Assembly (NCBI RefSeq): GCF_001540865.1
Contig: NC_033621.1
Span: 5,042,000-5,105,999 of the forward strand
DNA from: Ananas comosus
Taxonomy: Eukaryota > Streptophyta > Magnoliopsida > Poales > Bromeliaceae
DNA: 64,000 nucleotides
Direction: 5' to 3'
The position numbers were made by a program, and so were the translations under genes. A model generated the notes under the pieces. The model worked only from the letters and a program-made list of their open reading frames with translations, ran no database searches and was not told the DNA's origin. Positions 24,428 to 37,628 of the stretch are shown here, one piece after another; the first letter of the stretch is position 1, and the number at the start of each line of letters is the position of its first letter.

Positions 24428-26452
24428 TCCTCCCATCCTTAAAAAGAGTTTCATCCTCGAAACTCAAATCACTTCTTAATTCGAGTTATCGAGCAACTGA
24501 GGGTATCAATGCACTTTCCCCCTCCGGAGTGGCCTTATACTCATCAGAACTACTCAAAGGCCGACTACGGAGAACTTGAGACCAAACTCATGCACATCTG
24601 CCATGTGCAACACCGAAAGTGCATTACAGCTCCGCAAGTCTCGGTGGCAGTGCAAGTCGATACTCAACGACTCTACACCCTCAAACACTGCTTGCTAACC
24701 GGCAAAAGAAGGACTTATTTCTTCACAACTCTACTGAACATCACTTTCCTTCGAGATCAGGACTAACCCTTATTCTCGTGGTGTGGATCTAGCAAGAATG
24801 CATCAACTAATCGAACGATCCACCGCCGCTACACAATGCACACGGGTAGACCTTCTCGAATCACTCAAGTGTTCACAAAGTGGTACTCTACCACTTTGGC
24901 CATCCAAGAGTCTGCATTCCTCATTCACGACTCTTCGCTACATTTACCATCCCTCCAGGGATCACACTCCGATTCGATCACCGGCACTGCCTAGAGGCAA
25001 TATCGTTGGTGCATCGAACAATTGCGAGTGTTCCAGTCATAACCGGATCTTCGCTGTACTATGAGATGGCACACTCCGACGCATCTCCAATTTCAACCCT
25101 CAAGAGCACTACCCTCAAATCTTACGTGGCTATTCATTACACGAGTGTCTCCTAGAGACCACTTTACTTACTCTTTCGATTGCCACGGCTAACTCGACTT
25201 CGCTCTCGCAATGAGCTCACACAAACACTCCATTCGTGAATCCAAGCCAAACTCCTCGACAGAGTTATCGGCCAAACCGCTTACCTCGGTTTCCATGGGT
25301 GGATGACGACCACCGATCCTACATAGGCTTATAGCCTAAACCTGTCTCAATACACGTAACGTCTCTCGCTCGCAAGCGTAGACCCAATCATCATTGGGCA
25401 AAATTCTCACTTGGGAATTCGCACACACTCCAACCAGGAGCAACCATGACCCCAACCCACATCATCTCCTCGGGTTGGGTCACTACATACTTGGTGTAAC
25501 CTCGATCATATGATCCAACACGTGGCATTTCACGCTCCCGGGTCTAAACTCGGACTACCGCCCTGACTAAAATCTCTGCCCTACCCGTAGGTACCGGGCC
25601 GCTATTCTACACAGCTGACTGCGTCTATCCATACGACCCCAGGCTACGCAGTCCACAATTGGTTCAGGCACGGATCGTCCTCAAGCAACACTCATCGTCG
25701 TCGTCCTACATGACATGCTCTATCGAGCAATACATACCACTACCGGCTCCTAAGCACCTAGTGCGAGCCACCAGCCCTACGAGCGATCCAAGGCACACTT
25801 CACACTTAGCAATGCTAAAGTGCTACTGCCTACTCTCTCTCTCGGCTAAATCAAATCCGCATTTCATGAGCATTTACACTCGAGCGTCGTACACTTCTAC
25901 AGCGTTCCACACTAAGAACGGCATTAGGCAACTTTGCCGAAGCACACCGACTATACGAGCACAATTGCCTACCTCATATCGAGGTACTACTAGGCCCACG
26001 TGCCTGCACTCGGCAACTCACCAGCTACTCTCTCAACAGTGATTCCATATTCACTGTTCGATCTACCAGAACAAAATTCGAAATTCTCGGATTACTCGGG
26101 TGTTCTCAAGCATCATGGCTCAACCCTCGCAATTTACTAACCACATTGCTCTGAGAGTCGATCCGCCACTTCATCACCACCACGAGTCTTATTCTCATCC
26201 ACAAACCATCACCAGCAATTTGCTAGTGCCATCTGGTCCTCTACTTGCCTCAGCAGGTGCTACACTCTCACAATGCAAGCATACCCGGGTATCTACAATT
26301 ACCCGTCCACTTGGTCCCTACTACACTGATGTATCGATAGTAGTAAGTGACCACATGATAAATGCATGCAAGGCTCCTCGACCTGGGTCGCGCACTCACG
26401 GCCACTCGGCGCCCACCGTGAACCCTCCGATCGCAACATCCTCATCGCTCGC
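24428..26452 (-). pseudogene. Outer element, 3' internal part with pol remnant
   Basis: The first bases, 'tcctcccatccttaaaaa', are a diverged polypurine tract on the minus strand. Around 24627-24671 the minus strand reads 'VEYRLALPPRLAEL'. This matches the conserved stretch near the end of Ty3/gypsy pol, after the integrase core. Close to the tract, 'FEDETLFKDGRM' is also typical of the pol end. Stops interrupt all frames. No reverse transcriptase or integrase core motif is recognisable. The region is cut at 26452 by the nested element. Confidence 0.65.
26448..26452. repeat. Target site duplication CTCGC, left copy
   Basis: The bases CTCGC immediately before the nested element are repeated exactly after it at 34799-34803, the 5-bp duplication expected for LTR retrotransposons. 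Confidence 0.9.
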
Positions 26453-28814
26453 TGTCACGCCCGGTAACAGCCAATTTGGTAGGTTCGGGCACGTCAACAG
26501 ACGCTGAACGGACAACACCTCCCATGTCCGCCCAAGGCTTCACCAATACATGTATAGCATAGCAATTCAAATAAGGAGAATACAAGTATACACGGCTTGC
26601 ACGAGGGCAAGCAACAACCAACACAAGTGAAAATAATCTAACTATTACATTCATACATTGTAACTTGATCTTATGAATCAAATACAAAGCTTATACAATT
26701 CTTTACATTCATTCATCCAATATACATATCCATCTCCCAAAAGAATTTATTATATTTTTTATTCATCAATATAATAGATGAAATATACAAAAGGTGGCTC
26801 TATACACAATGGTAATCCGCTACCTAGAGCACGATAACCATGCCGCGAACCTCAATCGCCCCGCATGCGTTAGAACCTGCATGGGTAGTGGGATGAGAAC
26901 TACAACAAAGTTTCCAGTGGGTTCAGCCGCCGACCCCACCGATTCGTCAACTAGGTCTACTAAGGCATATGTAAGAGAAAGGTAGATAGATAGCAAACCA
27001 ACTAATGCAATGCTATTACAATGCCTGGAAAGAAACTGGGTCAACAGATATATGATCATAAATATGATAATGCATGCATGATTCACATTCACTTTAGATT
27101 TTACCCAATTAACTCGGTTAACACTTGTTAACCCCAAAAACTCACAACCCAAATCCCTTTTGATCGGGGGACTCAAACCACCCTAGGGACCGTCTTCTAG
27201 GGGGACTTTAACCATACCCAGTGGTGACAACTCCGAAGCACACCGCTCGATGGAGAGCGACCTCCCTCAAACCAAGACCCTATGTGAGTATTGATCCAAT
27301 CCTCAATTTTGACGACGTATAGCCACACTTGCTATTTTGCCACAAGCCACGATGCTACAATGATATAATAGGCTTTTACCTTGTCATGTATACCACTTAC
27401 TAGGCCACACTTGCCATAATGTCACAATGCCCGAGGCCACACTTGCCATAATCCATAAAAGGATTTCACCTTATCTAGTATATCACATACTTGGCCACAC
27501 TTGCCACAATGCTCTAAGGATTTTACCTCATCTAGCACAACATGCCATAATGTCCAAGGCCACACTTGCCACAATGTCCACTAATGTTATAGTTTAACAT
27601 TTCACAATGCACATAATGTTTATCAACATCATAATTCAACATCCATAATGCTCTTAAAATTTTACCTCATCTAGCATACATATACTTGGCCATACTCGCC
27701 CTCTAATGTCGATGTCACCTTTGTTTACTAGTGTCATAGTCCACATTCAATTCACATTTCATAGGGTTCACATGCATGGTCCACTAATCAATTCATATGT
27801 TCACCAACATTGAAAGCATATACATGATTCCCAACCATACTCTAATATCCTATAATGCATGAATGCCATAACACACATATATGCTTAAGAAAAAGTCGAC
27901 ATAGACATAGTAAGAAATTCGGAGATTTCGGATAACACCTCCCACCTGTAGAAATGTTGAGATGCTACGATTCAACTCTCGTGATTTTTAGACACCGATT
28001 CCACTTGCTGCGGCAAAACGAAGCCGAAATAGGCTTTTTCGCCAATATCTCCGCGTACACTCGTCGGATCGCCGAACCGAGCCCACCAACGCGTCAGAAA
28101 ACCTATCAATTAGGGTAACAAGAGATCAAACTCAAGTTAGATCTCAAAAATCACAAATCCCCAAATCTAACCCCTAGGGTTTATCATCTTTACCAAATAG
28201 GTCCCTAGATCATAGAAATCTATGGATAAATCCACCATAGATTCCTTTAGATGTATATATTAGAAGGAAACACCAAACCCTAACCACAGAACCCTCAAAT
28301 AATACTAAACATATCTTAAAACAAAGCTCTCTTCCAAGTTAGGTTGCTATAAGAGGGTTTCACCACCACCAAGCAAGCTCTTCTCCACCATAGCTCCATC
28401 ATTGGAGCACACCTTCGGGGAGAGAGATAGAGGGATCTAGAGAGAGAAAGAGGGTTTCCATTATGAGGGAAAGGAGAGAAATAAGGACTAATCCTCATTA
28501 CATCTACACCTATACACTCATATATGGCATATTTGCACTAAGCCCCCTCCAATTTCCACAAAATAAGATAGCCCTACCTTGGCTGTCTGCACCTACGGTC
28601 CGAACCCTGCACAGGGTTCGGACCCCGAGAGCCCAACTTTCAGCATTCGAGCTGAAACTTCTCCAACCTGCTCTCTCGGGTCCTTACACCCCTATGCAAC
28701 CCATTCCAAAGCGTTTAAAACACTTTGCAAAGCGTTCCAACTCATCCGACTCCGCGCTTCGCTCGTTTTGACGGAAGCTCGGCACAACTTATTGGGGGAA
28801 TTCCATATGTTACA
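26453..28814 (-). repeat. 3' LTR of the nested element
   Basis: It starts 'tgtcacgcccggtaacagcc' and ends 'ttccatatgttaca'. It holds 'gccacacttgcca' mini-repeats (27310-27580) and the 'ggttcggacccc' palindrome cluster (28597-28630). It retains ~300 bases (about 27915-28220) that are missing from the partner LTR. Confidence 0.9.
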
Positions 28815-31800
28815 TTCCCCACCCCTTAAAAATAGTTTCGTCTGCGAAACTCGGATCCACACCACAGCTCCACTCATCACTCAGATGAGGACAAACCCAC
28901 GTGCTACCTTACGAGTCTCCAAGACCTCGTACTTGACGCGCTCGCTTCAGCGCTTATCAACATACAAAATCATACCATTCTGTAACATCCTCTCCTCATG
29001 AGTCCAGAATGCACATTAAATACATTTCACATGTCGCTTACGCATGCAACGGTGCATTCTACTGACTAGGCGGCAATGCCAACATTCGTGCCACCGCGCC
29101 CACGCACTCCCAAAACTCTCCAGGGTCCAATGCATCGAGAACTACACTTTCCTCGACACCAACACACCCTATACCACATGGGTAACATTCTCAAGGACAT
29201 CGCTTTCCTTCGCGAATTCAAAACCTCGTCGGCGCACAACACTACGAGCTCATCACCACGGTCACCCAAGGCGAACCTCTACGCCGATCACCACAACACC
29301 TCCGCTCCAAGAGCGATCCCTTCGCTTACCACATCTCAATGGACATGGACCGACAAAACCTCTCAGCGAGGGTCTCACCTGCGCTATCGCTACATAATCA
29401 CCGGCATCTATTCGTGCCGACCATCCGTACAACTAAGCACATATGCTCAAGCACCCTTATCCTCCTCGGCTAACCATTCCTGAGGATAAAACGCGGCACA
29501 TAGCACGCCGTCACATTCTAACTTTCCCTAAATTCCATTGATTGTGTGAATCGATCATCAACGATTCACCATAATCCAATACCACTCTCAGTCGATCACA
29601 TTAAGGACTTATTTTGCCTCGATTGCCACACTAGCTCAACTCTTTCCCGGTTGACATATTCCAACATGGGCACTCTTTGATTGTCTCTTACCATTCAACC
29701 AACCATTGCCCGTGCACTATACAGACCGGGCCTCGTGTCGTCACCAATTATAACTACTAGATGACACTAATGTCATTGAACACCACTCTCCTTCAAGAGC
29801 AATACCACCTACCGGTTTAAGTGGTTAAACATCACTTCACATATGGGTAGACCTCCTCAATCCACTTGCAAGTTTACAAGATGGTATTCCACCATGCTAA
29901 CCACACAAGAGTCTACCTCACTATACAAGACTCTTAGTTCCATCCACTACTCCTTGGTGAAATTCGTTTTGGTTTCCTTAACTAGAATTGCTTCATGCGA
30001 CATCACAACGTATCGCTGAACCGCGAATGCTCCAACCACCATGGTCTTGAGCTCTACAATGAGATGGCTCAATTCGGTGCATCAACCAACTCTGGTTTCT
30101 TAGGAGCTTAGTCTTTCCAATCTCACGTGGTTTATCATAATTCCAACGTCTTATAGAGAACTTCCTTTACCACGTCTCAACATCACATTATTCTCTCGAT
30201 GAGTTCCCATGAACACTCCGTTCGTGCATCCAACCTCAACTCACCGATAGCGCCAGACATGGCGATTCCAACACGCGAGCAATATGAGCGAGCCTCTGCT
30301 CCAACGGTCACTACGCTCAAGCCATTCGGACATAATTAGCACTCCCTCATTACGGGATCAATCAACCAGATCGTCCGTCTCAAAACGCCACAGGTGGTCC
30401 ACAGACCACAATTCCAACATAGGCCTACAGCCTAACCAGTCTTAACATTACGCAGCGTCCCTCATTAGCAACGCAGACCCAATCATCACCTGGCAGAGTC
30501 TACCTTTGAGATTTCGCATATCAACTTTAATCAGGAGTAATCCAGACCTCAATCAACACCCGCTACCATCGTCACATCCACGAAACGCTCTACCGAGCCA
30601 CCGACATCACTATCGGCTCCTAAGCACCTAGCGAGAGCCATCGGCCCTACGAGTGATCCATGGCACACTTCACACCCAACAATGCTCAAGTGCTACTGCC
30701 AACACACTCTCTCGGCTGAGCCACAATCCACACTCCACGGACACCTACACTCGAGCGTCCTACGCTACCGTGCGTTCCACTACACGTTATGCACTAGGCA
30801 ACTCAACCTATGCCCACTACACCAACACGAATTCCCTCACCATCGCTGAGGTACCATTCGGCCACTCGCCAAAATTCGGCGATCACTCAACCACTTCCGC
30901 AATAGGGACGCTATTACCACCACTCGACCCATCGGAACATCGTCCAAAACTCTCGAACTACAAAGTTGTCCTCGAACATCCCAACTTAACTCTCACAATC
31001 CGTTACTCACATTGCCCAGAGAGTTAGTCGACCAGATCTACCTTAATCTCGAGTCTAATCCTCGACTCGCAACTCGCTGGCACAACCCAATCATACCTAT
31101 CCACTTGGTAGGCGATACTACTATCACACATGCATGCCAGGGGATTAATCTATCCACATCTCTATCCCAAATATACCTATGCATGCAACATTCCGAATCC
31201 ACCTCAGATCGAATCATGCAACCTCTTTCGAAGTATTACTCCTACTACAACACCCTCAGTAGCAGTGGATTCCATAACTAGGTTCGCTTGTCCATAACCA
31301 CTCGATGCTCATTGAGAACCCTCCGATCGCACCATTGATCATACATGCTCTCTAGACCATGCCGCAGGTGACACACTCACTAACGGTCTCAAAAAGTGTC
31401 GTCGCCAATGCTAAGGTCCGACCATCAGCTAACCAACACTCAACCCACATCCGGGTCTGTCGCCAACACCAAGCATATCATCTATCCTGCAACGCATCCA
31501 TTGCATCAAGTAGGAACCACCACAACTATCACCTCACTACGAGGTCAACAAAAGACCTCGGGGTCACAACCACGACTTTCTCGGGGTTGCTGAAAACTTG
31601 ATCGACCACCCGATCCACTCATCAGTCGCGTCATTCCTCATCTTGCAACCAAGCGACATGCGCTCCTCTCGCGCATAACAGCACCTCACCACACCGTACA
31701 AGACCCAATCTAAGGCCTCGTCAGGGGCTTGCAAGTCACAAGACTATACAACCTCGAACATTCTCAATCGAAGGCCCCGCACTAAACAATCGGCCTTCCT

Positions 31801-32752
31801 TCCATCGCCTCACACCAAGTATGAAATGTAACTCGGCATATGGAAGGACTCGTCTCTACACCCCATCACTAAGCGGTCACTCTATCGCAACTTCCAGAAC
31901 CTATCCTAAAGCTTCCACACCCTGTCAAGAAGGTAAACCAATGATATCACTTCCCGAAGCTCAGCCTCATGGAAACTAGCTATCGCTCCGTCATCCATCA
32001 CAGGCTACTTATGAGTCTAACATGATCAACCACCAGTCGATCTACTCCAACAACATGCGGCTAGTACACCTCAATCCGCTCCAACATGCACAAATACTCC
32101 AAAGAGAATTTTCATGGAATCGTCCTACATATCTCCGTCCCGCGAATATCACTCCATCAAAAGCAAGCGGATCAACGACTTGTGAAAAAGACCATCCACA
32201 ACCTTCTAAAAGCCTCCAATCTTGCTACTCCTCGTGCACAGCAGTCTCCTGCTGATATTGCACAAAATCGGCCCGTCCTCACCACTACAACTAGTGCGGC
32301 CAATCGATCTTAAAGCCCCGAGTCTACACTATGCTCGGCCAACTCAAGGACATCACTTGTCCTAATCCACATCGATCTCCTTGAAGATCGGCCACGCCTA
32401 ACCACCGAACGCACAACAACTCAACCCTCAATCAAGCGCGCGACACCTAAACGCAACACTAATCCCGACTCAAATCCAGGTGAAAGTCATGCAAGGAAGC
32501 CTATTCTCATCACTCGGTTTCATGTTGTGTGCACCCAACATGAACAAACCCTGATGAAAACACACTACACCTTGGATCCCCCCCCTACCATCAGTTTAAG
32601 AGGCATACCACACATGACCCAAGCGATTAACCTTTCGCCACAAATCCATATTCTCGTTTCCATTTCATGAACCTAAAGCCTTATAGCTTCCATCCTAAGG
32701 TTCCTAGGTCCATACTATACTTTCACCTTTCACGCTCTGATACCATTATATC
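28815..32752 (-). pseudogene. Nested element, internal region with gag and pol remnants
   Basis: The polypurine tract complement 'ttccccaccccttaaaa' begins it and 'gctctgatacca' (32734-32745) ends it. On the minus strand, 32215-32280 reads 'DFVQYQQETAVHE'. This is similar to the gag stretch of the outer element ('VQHQ', stop, 'EAAMHQED'), so this is the gag side. No complete frame remains and no reverse transcriptase motif was found. Confidence 0.6.
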
Positions 32753-34798
32753 TGTCACACACCGCGACCACCAATTTGGTCGGTTCGGGCACGTCAACAG
32801 ACGCCGAACGGACAGCACCTTTCCTGTCCGCCCAAGGCTCCACCAATACATGTATAGCATAGCAATTCAAACAAGGAGAATGCAAGTATACACGGCTTAC
32901 ACGAGGGCAAGCAACAACCAACACAAGTGAAAGTAATCTAACTATTACATTCATACATTGCAACTTGATTATTTGAATCAAATACAAAGCTTATACAATT
33001 CTTTACATTCATTCATCCAATATACATATCCATCTCCCAAATGAATTTATTATATTTTTCATTTATCAACTTAATAGATGAAATATACAAAAGGTGACTC
33101 ACAATGGTAGTCCGCTACCTAGAGCACGATAACCATGCCGCGAACCTCGATCGCCTCGCACGCGCTAGAACCTGCATGGTTAGTAGGATGAGAAATACAA
33201 CAAAGTTTTCAGTGGGTTCGGCCGCCGACTCCACCGACTCGCCTACTAGGTCTACTCAGGCATATGTAAGAGAAAGGTAGATAGATAGCAAACCAACTAA
33301 TGCAATGCTATTACAATGCCTGCAAAGAAACTGGGTCAACAGATATATGATCATAAATATGATAATGCATGCATTATTCACATTCACTTTGGCTTTTACC
33401 CAATTAACCTGGTAAACACTTGTTAACCCGAAAAACTCACAACCCAAAATTTCGTTCGATCGGGAGACTCGAATCACCTAGGGACCGTCTTCTGGGGGGA
33501 TCTTAACCATGCCCAGTGGTGACAACTCCGGAGCACGCCGCTCAAGGGAGAGCGACCTTCCTCAAGCCAAGACCTTATGTGAGTATTGATCGAATCCTCA
33601 ATTTTGAGGACGTATAACCACACTTGCTATTTTGCCAAAAGCAACGATGCCACAATGCTATAATAGATTTTTACCTTGTCATGTATACCACTTACTAGGC
33701 CACACTTGCCATAATGTCACAATGCCCGAGGGCACACTTGCCATAATGCATAAAAAGATTTCACCTTATCTAGTATATCACATACTTGGCCACTTGCCAC
33801 AATGCTCTAAGGATTTTACCTCATCTAGCACAACATGCCATAATGTTCAGGGCCACACTTACCACAATGTCCACTAACGTTATAGTTTAACATTTCACAA
33901 TACACATAATGTTTATCAACATCATAACTCAACATCCATAATGCTCTTAAAGTTTTACCTCATCAAGCATACATATAGTTGGCCACACTCGCCCTCTAAT
34001 GTCGATGTCATCTTTGTTTACTAGTGTCATAGTCCACATTCAATTCATACATTTCATAGGGTTCACATGCATGGTCCACTAATCAATTCATATGTTCACC
34101 AACATTGAAAGCATATACATGATTCCCAACCATACCCAATACCCTATAATGCATGAATGCCATAACACACATATATGCTCAAGAAAAGGCAACATAAACA
34201 TAATAAGAAATTCGTCCACCATAGCTTCCTCCATAAGCATATACTAGAATGAAACACCAAACCCTAACCACAAAAACCTCAAATAATACCAAACTTATCT
34301 CAAAATGAAGCTCTCTTCTAAGCTAGGTTGCCATAAGAGGGTTTCACCACCACCAAGCAAGCTCTTCTCCACCATAGCTCCACCATTGGAGCACACCTTA
34401 GGAGAGCGAGAGAAGGATCTAGAGAGAGAAAGAGGGTTTCCATTAGGTAGGAGATGAGAGAAATGAGGACTATTCCTCATTACAACCACACCTAGACACT
34501 CATATATGGCATATTTGCACTAAGCCCCCTCCAATTTCCACAAAACAAGGCAGCCCCACTTGGGCTGTCTGCGGCTACGGGGTCCGGACCCTGCACAGGG
34601 TCCGGACCCCGAGAGCCCAACTTTCAGCATACAAGCTGAAACTTCTCCAGCCTGCTCTCACGAGTCCTTACACCACTATGCAACCCATTCCAAAGCGTTT
34701 AAAACACTTTGCGGAGCGTTCCAATTCATCCGACTCCGCGCTCCGCTCATTTTGATGGAAGCTCGGCGCAACTTATTGAGGGAATTCGATATGTTACA
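32753..34798 (-). repeat. 5' LTR of the nested element, with internal deletion
   Basis: It starts 'tgtcacacaccgcgacc' and ends 'gatatgttaca'. It aligns with 26453-28814 along its length except for one break at about 34214, where ~300 bases are absent. The palindrome cluster 'ggtccggaccctgcacaggg' lies at 34578-34610. Confidence 0.9.
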
Positions 34799-34803
34799 CT
34801 CGC
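34799..34803. repeat. Target site duplication CTCGC, right copy
   Basis: Exact repeat of 26448-26452. The internal sequence of the outer element resumes after it. Confidence 0.9.
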
Positions 34804-36346
34804 CCTCCAGACCATGCTATAGGTGGCACACCCGGAGGCTGTCTTGGAGAGGAGAAGGCCGTCACCAATGCAAAGGTCTGGTCATCCCCCAGCGGCACTC
34901 ATCTCGCACATGGCCCGGCTGCCCACAACAAATGCATATCTCATCACGCAACGCACACCACCGCGCCTAGTGAGAACTTCTATAATCCCGCATCTCGAAA
35001 AAAGTTAAACAGAAGACACTTCCGAGGTTCGGGATTGCAATTGCAACTGTCTCGAGGGTCGCTCAGAGCTCGATTGACCGCCCATAATGTTCCTTGGTTG
35101 CATTACTCTCGTCTCTCGCCCAATAGATTCGCACTCTACCCACGTGAAGGCATTGCCATGTTCTGCCCACAACGCTCGGTTCAAGACTTCGGCAAAGTTT
35201 GCAACTTAAGGATGTGCACGACTTTGAAAATCTCCGGCCGAGATCCCCGTACAAGCAATCAACTTGATCTTGTCATCTCGCACCACATTCGGGACACAAC
35301 TCACGATACGGAAGAATTCCCGCTCGTACACCCTCATGGTGCGGTCTCCCTATCGCAGCTTCCAGAACCTCTCCGGAAGCTTCTCTTTTCATTGTCGAGG
35401 AAATAGGCAGAGAATATCAATCCCCGAGATTCTTCCCAAGTCATAGGAGGGAGACTAGGAGATCAGTTTCGCTTGACGCCATTCCACCACACCTTTGCCG
35501 ATTGCTTCAAACAACACAGTACTAGGTGTACCTTGTCCCGCTCCACAGTGTATAGATCCTCAAGGAGGGTCTCCATAGAGTCGATTCACAACACCACGGT
35601 CCACGGATCTGCATCCGCTCTATCGAAGGTAGGCGGATCAAACTGCTTGAAGGTTATGAGGGCCGCCAAAGCCCACTCCCTCTCCGCCGCCACCTCTGAA
35701 CTGACAGAAGTTGGATTGCCAGACCCTGACGGAAACATTTCCGCCGCGACTCCTAGCCGTACTCAAGGAGCCGAAACTGGTGCGATCACTAACTGATCCA
35801 CCGACTCTTGGAGTCCCTTTACATGGTCCTCTTGGTGCATGGCAGCCTCCTACTGATGCTGCACCACATCGACTCATGGCCTCACTACTCCCACGAGTAT
35901 GGCCGACTAATAGCGAAGTTCCAAATCTCCGCTCGCCTCGGATTGCTCAGGGACACCACTTGTCCCATCCCGTACCGATCTGGATGAAGATCGCCTGCGC
36001 GGTGCCGTCGCTTCCTGAGACACGACAACTTGGTCGATTCTCGACCCTCTAGGCCGAGCGTGAAACAACTGACATTGACTCAAATCGGGCGAAAGTCGCG
36101 CAAGGGGGTCTATTCTCATCACTCGGTTTCATGCCGTGCGCGCCTAACACAAACACAATCGGTTGAGAATAAACCACACCTTGAGTCTACTTTTAACATC
36201 CGTTTTAGAAGTTTGCAACATGACCCAATTCATTATCCTTTCGCCACAAGTTACAAGTCCTCGTCTCTCACGAGCCTTATCTCTATGGTTTACTATCCTA
36301 GGGTCTCCTAGGTTCACCTAAACCATTTCCCTATTATCCTCTTTAT
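34804..36346 (-). pseudogene. Outer element, gag remnant
   Basis: On the minus strand, 34936-34895 reads 'CICCGQPGHVRDEC', a perfect CX2CX4HX4C zinc knuckle of gag nucleocapsid. Upstream of it (35573-35466) the reading 'LLEDLYTVERDKVHLVLCC' followed by 'LKQSAKVWWNGVK' is a classic gag capsid segment. Further upstream (about 35880-35800) 'VQHQ', a stop, then 'EAAMHQEDHVKGLQ' shows at least one premature stop. The frame is therefore dead, but the domain order (N-terminal helix, capsid, zinc knuckle) is kept. It lies just inside the primer site, as expected for gag. Confidence 0.75.
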
Positions 36347-36358
36347 GCTCTGATACCA
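36347..36358 (-). other. Primer binding site of the outer element
   Basis: Complement of TGGTATCAGAGC (initiator Met-tRNA), 7 bases before the 5' LTR. Confidence 0.85.
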
Positions 36359-36365
36359 CTTTATC

Positions 36366-37470
36366 TATCACGCCTCAACACCCGCCTATTTGGTCGGATT
36401 CGGGCACGCCGACAGACTGCCGAACGGACAGAGTTTTTCCTATACATCCTAGGCGTCACAATCAATACAGTTCGGAAGGTTCCAACCAGGAACAACATAC
36501 AAATAGAGATTGCATAAGGAAGGTATCAACAATATAAAACAACTAAGTTATTAAAAGCATTCACATCACATGCCTTAAACATATTACATTTTCATTTTCT
36601 TTTCTTCCAAATACAATAAAGATTAATACAGCATTATTTTCTACAACTCCTAGCTAGGCCAACTTGGGGTAACGCTATTTCTGGTCTCTGTGATAGGGCG
36701 CTATCTACGGAGCTACACCCTTTCCTTGCGTCGTCATGTCGCTCGCGTGTGAACCTGTAAATCCCCAAAACCACGTAGGCTGAGAACTATATAAATATAG
36801 TTCCCAATGGGTACGGCCACCCAAGGAAAGAGCTCGACCCACCAGGTCTGAAGGAGGCACTACAATATGTTACTCCAACAAATATCCACAGATATATATT
36901 TTTCATCAAATGATTTATGCAACTAACATTTATCATGTTCATGCCTCACAACATGCAACCATGCAATCATGCAACTCAATATGCATCAATGTAAGTCATG
37001 CAACTCAACGTGCAATAATGTAAATAGATCTCCTAATTCTACTTTCTGTTTCGCTATCCACAGCTCATCTGATTGACATCTAAGTTTTCTTCTATTTTAG
37101 ATTCATGTCATTTACAATTCTGCTCATAAGGTTTCATCTACCTTTATAATGCTATCCACCCGACTCGGTCTTGAGTAAATCATCCGCGGAATACCGCGTA
37201 AAGCCAAGCTCGATGTGAAGAACGTCTCACATGCACCTCAGCCTTAGATCCATTCAACTGAAATACCAAATCCACTCTACTGAAATACCGAATCCATTAT
37301 GCTGGGATTCATATGCTTGTCATCCAATCTAACTAGCTAACCCGAAGGTTATGCCTCCACTCAAAGTGCAATCCCTATATAGGTGAGGAGACTCTTCTGC
37401 TCGCACATCAGGACTGTCTGCTAGATAAGTATGTTAGTCCATCGTGTGATAAGGTGTAGTGACCACCGCT
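36366..37470 (-). mobile_element. 5' LTR of the outer element, truncated
   Basis: It starts 'tatcacgcctcaacacccgcc', where the expected TG has become TA. It follows 21794 onwards closely to about 37455 ('gtccatcgtgtgataa') and loses similarity near 37470 after 'gaccaccgct'. More than half of the LTR, including its U3 promoter side, is missing. A purine-rich stretch and then a host gene follow. Confidence 0.8.
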
Positions 37471-37628
37471 TGAGAGAGAAAAAGAGAAAAGGAAAAAAAG
37501 AAAGAAAAAAGAGGAGAAGGAAAAAAACAATTTAGATTACTCCCTTATCACCTCCCAGGCTAGCTCCACTCTCTCCGTCTCCCTCGCGCGTCTCTGTCCT
37601 CTGGCCACTGCCACCACCCATCGTCTCC
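37471..37628 (+). promoter_or_regulatory. Promoter-proximal / leader region of the plastid-protein gene
   Basis: Only about 160 bases separate the LTR remnant from the ATG. The first half is almost pure purine (GAGAGAAAAAGAG type) and the second is pyrimidine-rich (TCTCC, CTCTGTC), like many plant 5' leaders. I see no TATA box within this stretch. 'cctatatagg' at 37374-37383 lies in the LTR remnant and could serve by position, but that is a guess. Confidence 0.4.

Larger units (their letters stand above)
26453..34798 (-). mobile_element. Complete nested LTR retrotransposon, 8.3 kb, with perfect TSD
   Basis: Two closely similar LTRs (26453-28814 and 32753-34798) flank a 3.9 kb internal region. 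The polypurine tract lies at its left and the Met primer site at its right, so the element reads on the minus strand. CTCGC on both sides proves the insertion as a unit into the internal region of the outer element. The coding part is ruined; I recognise only short gag-like and pol-end-like stretches. Relatives of its internal region are those of element A and the outer element. Confidence 0.92.

Noticed and set aside
24428..36346. Calling the gypsy-type elements gag-only (TR-GAG) like the copia one
   Set aside because: Short remnants of the pol end ('YRLALPP', 'FEDE...GGE' types) next to the polypurine tract show they descend from elements that once had pol.
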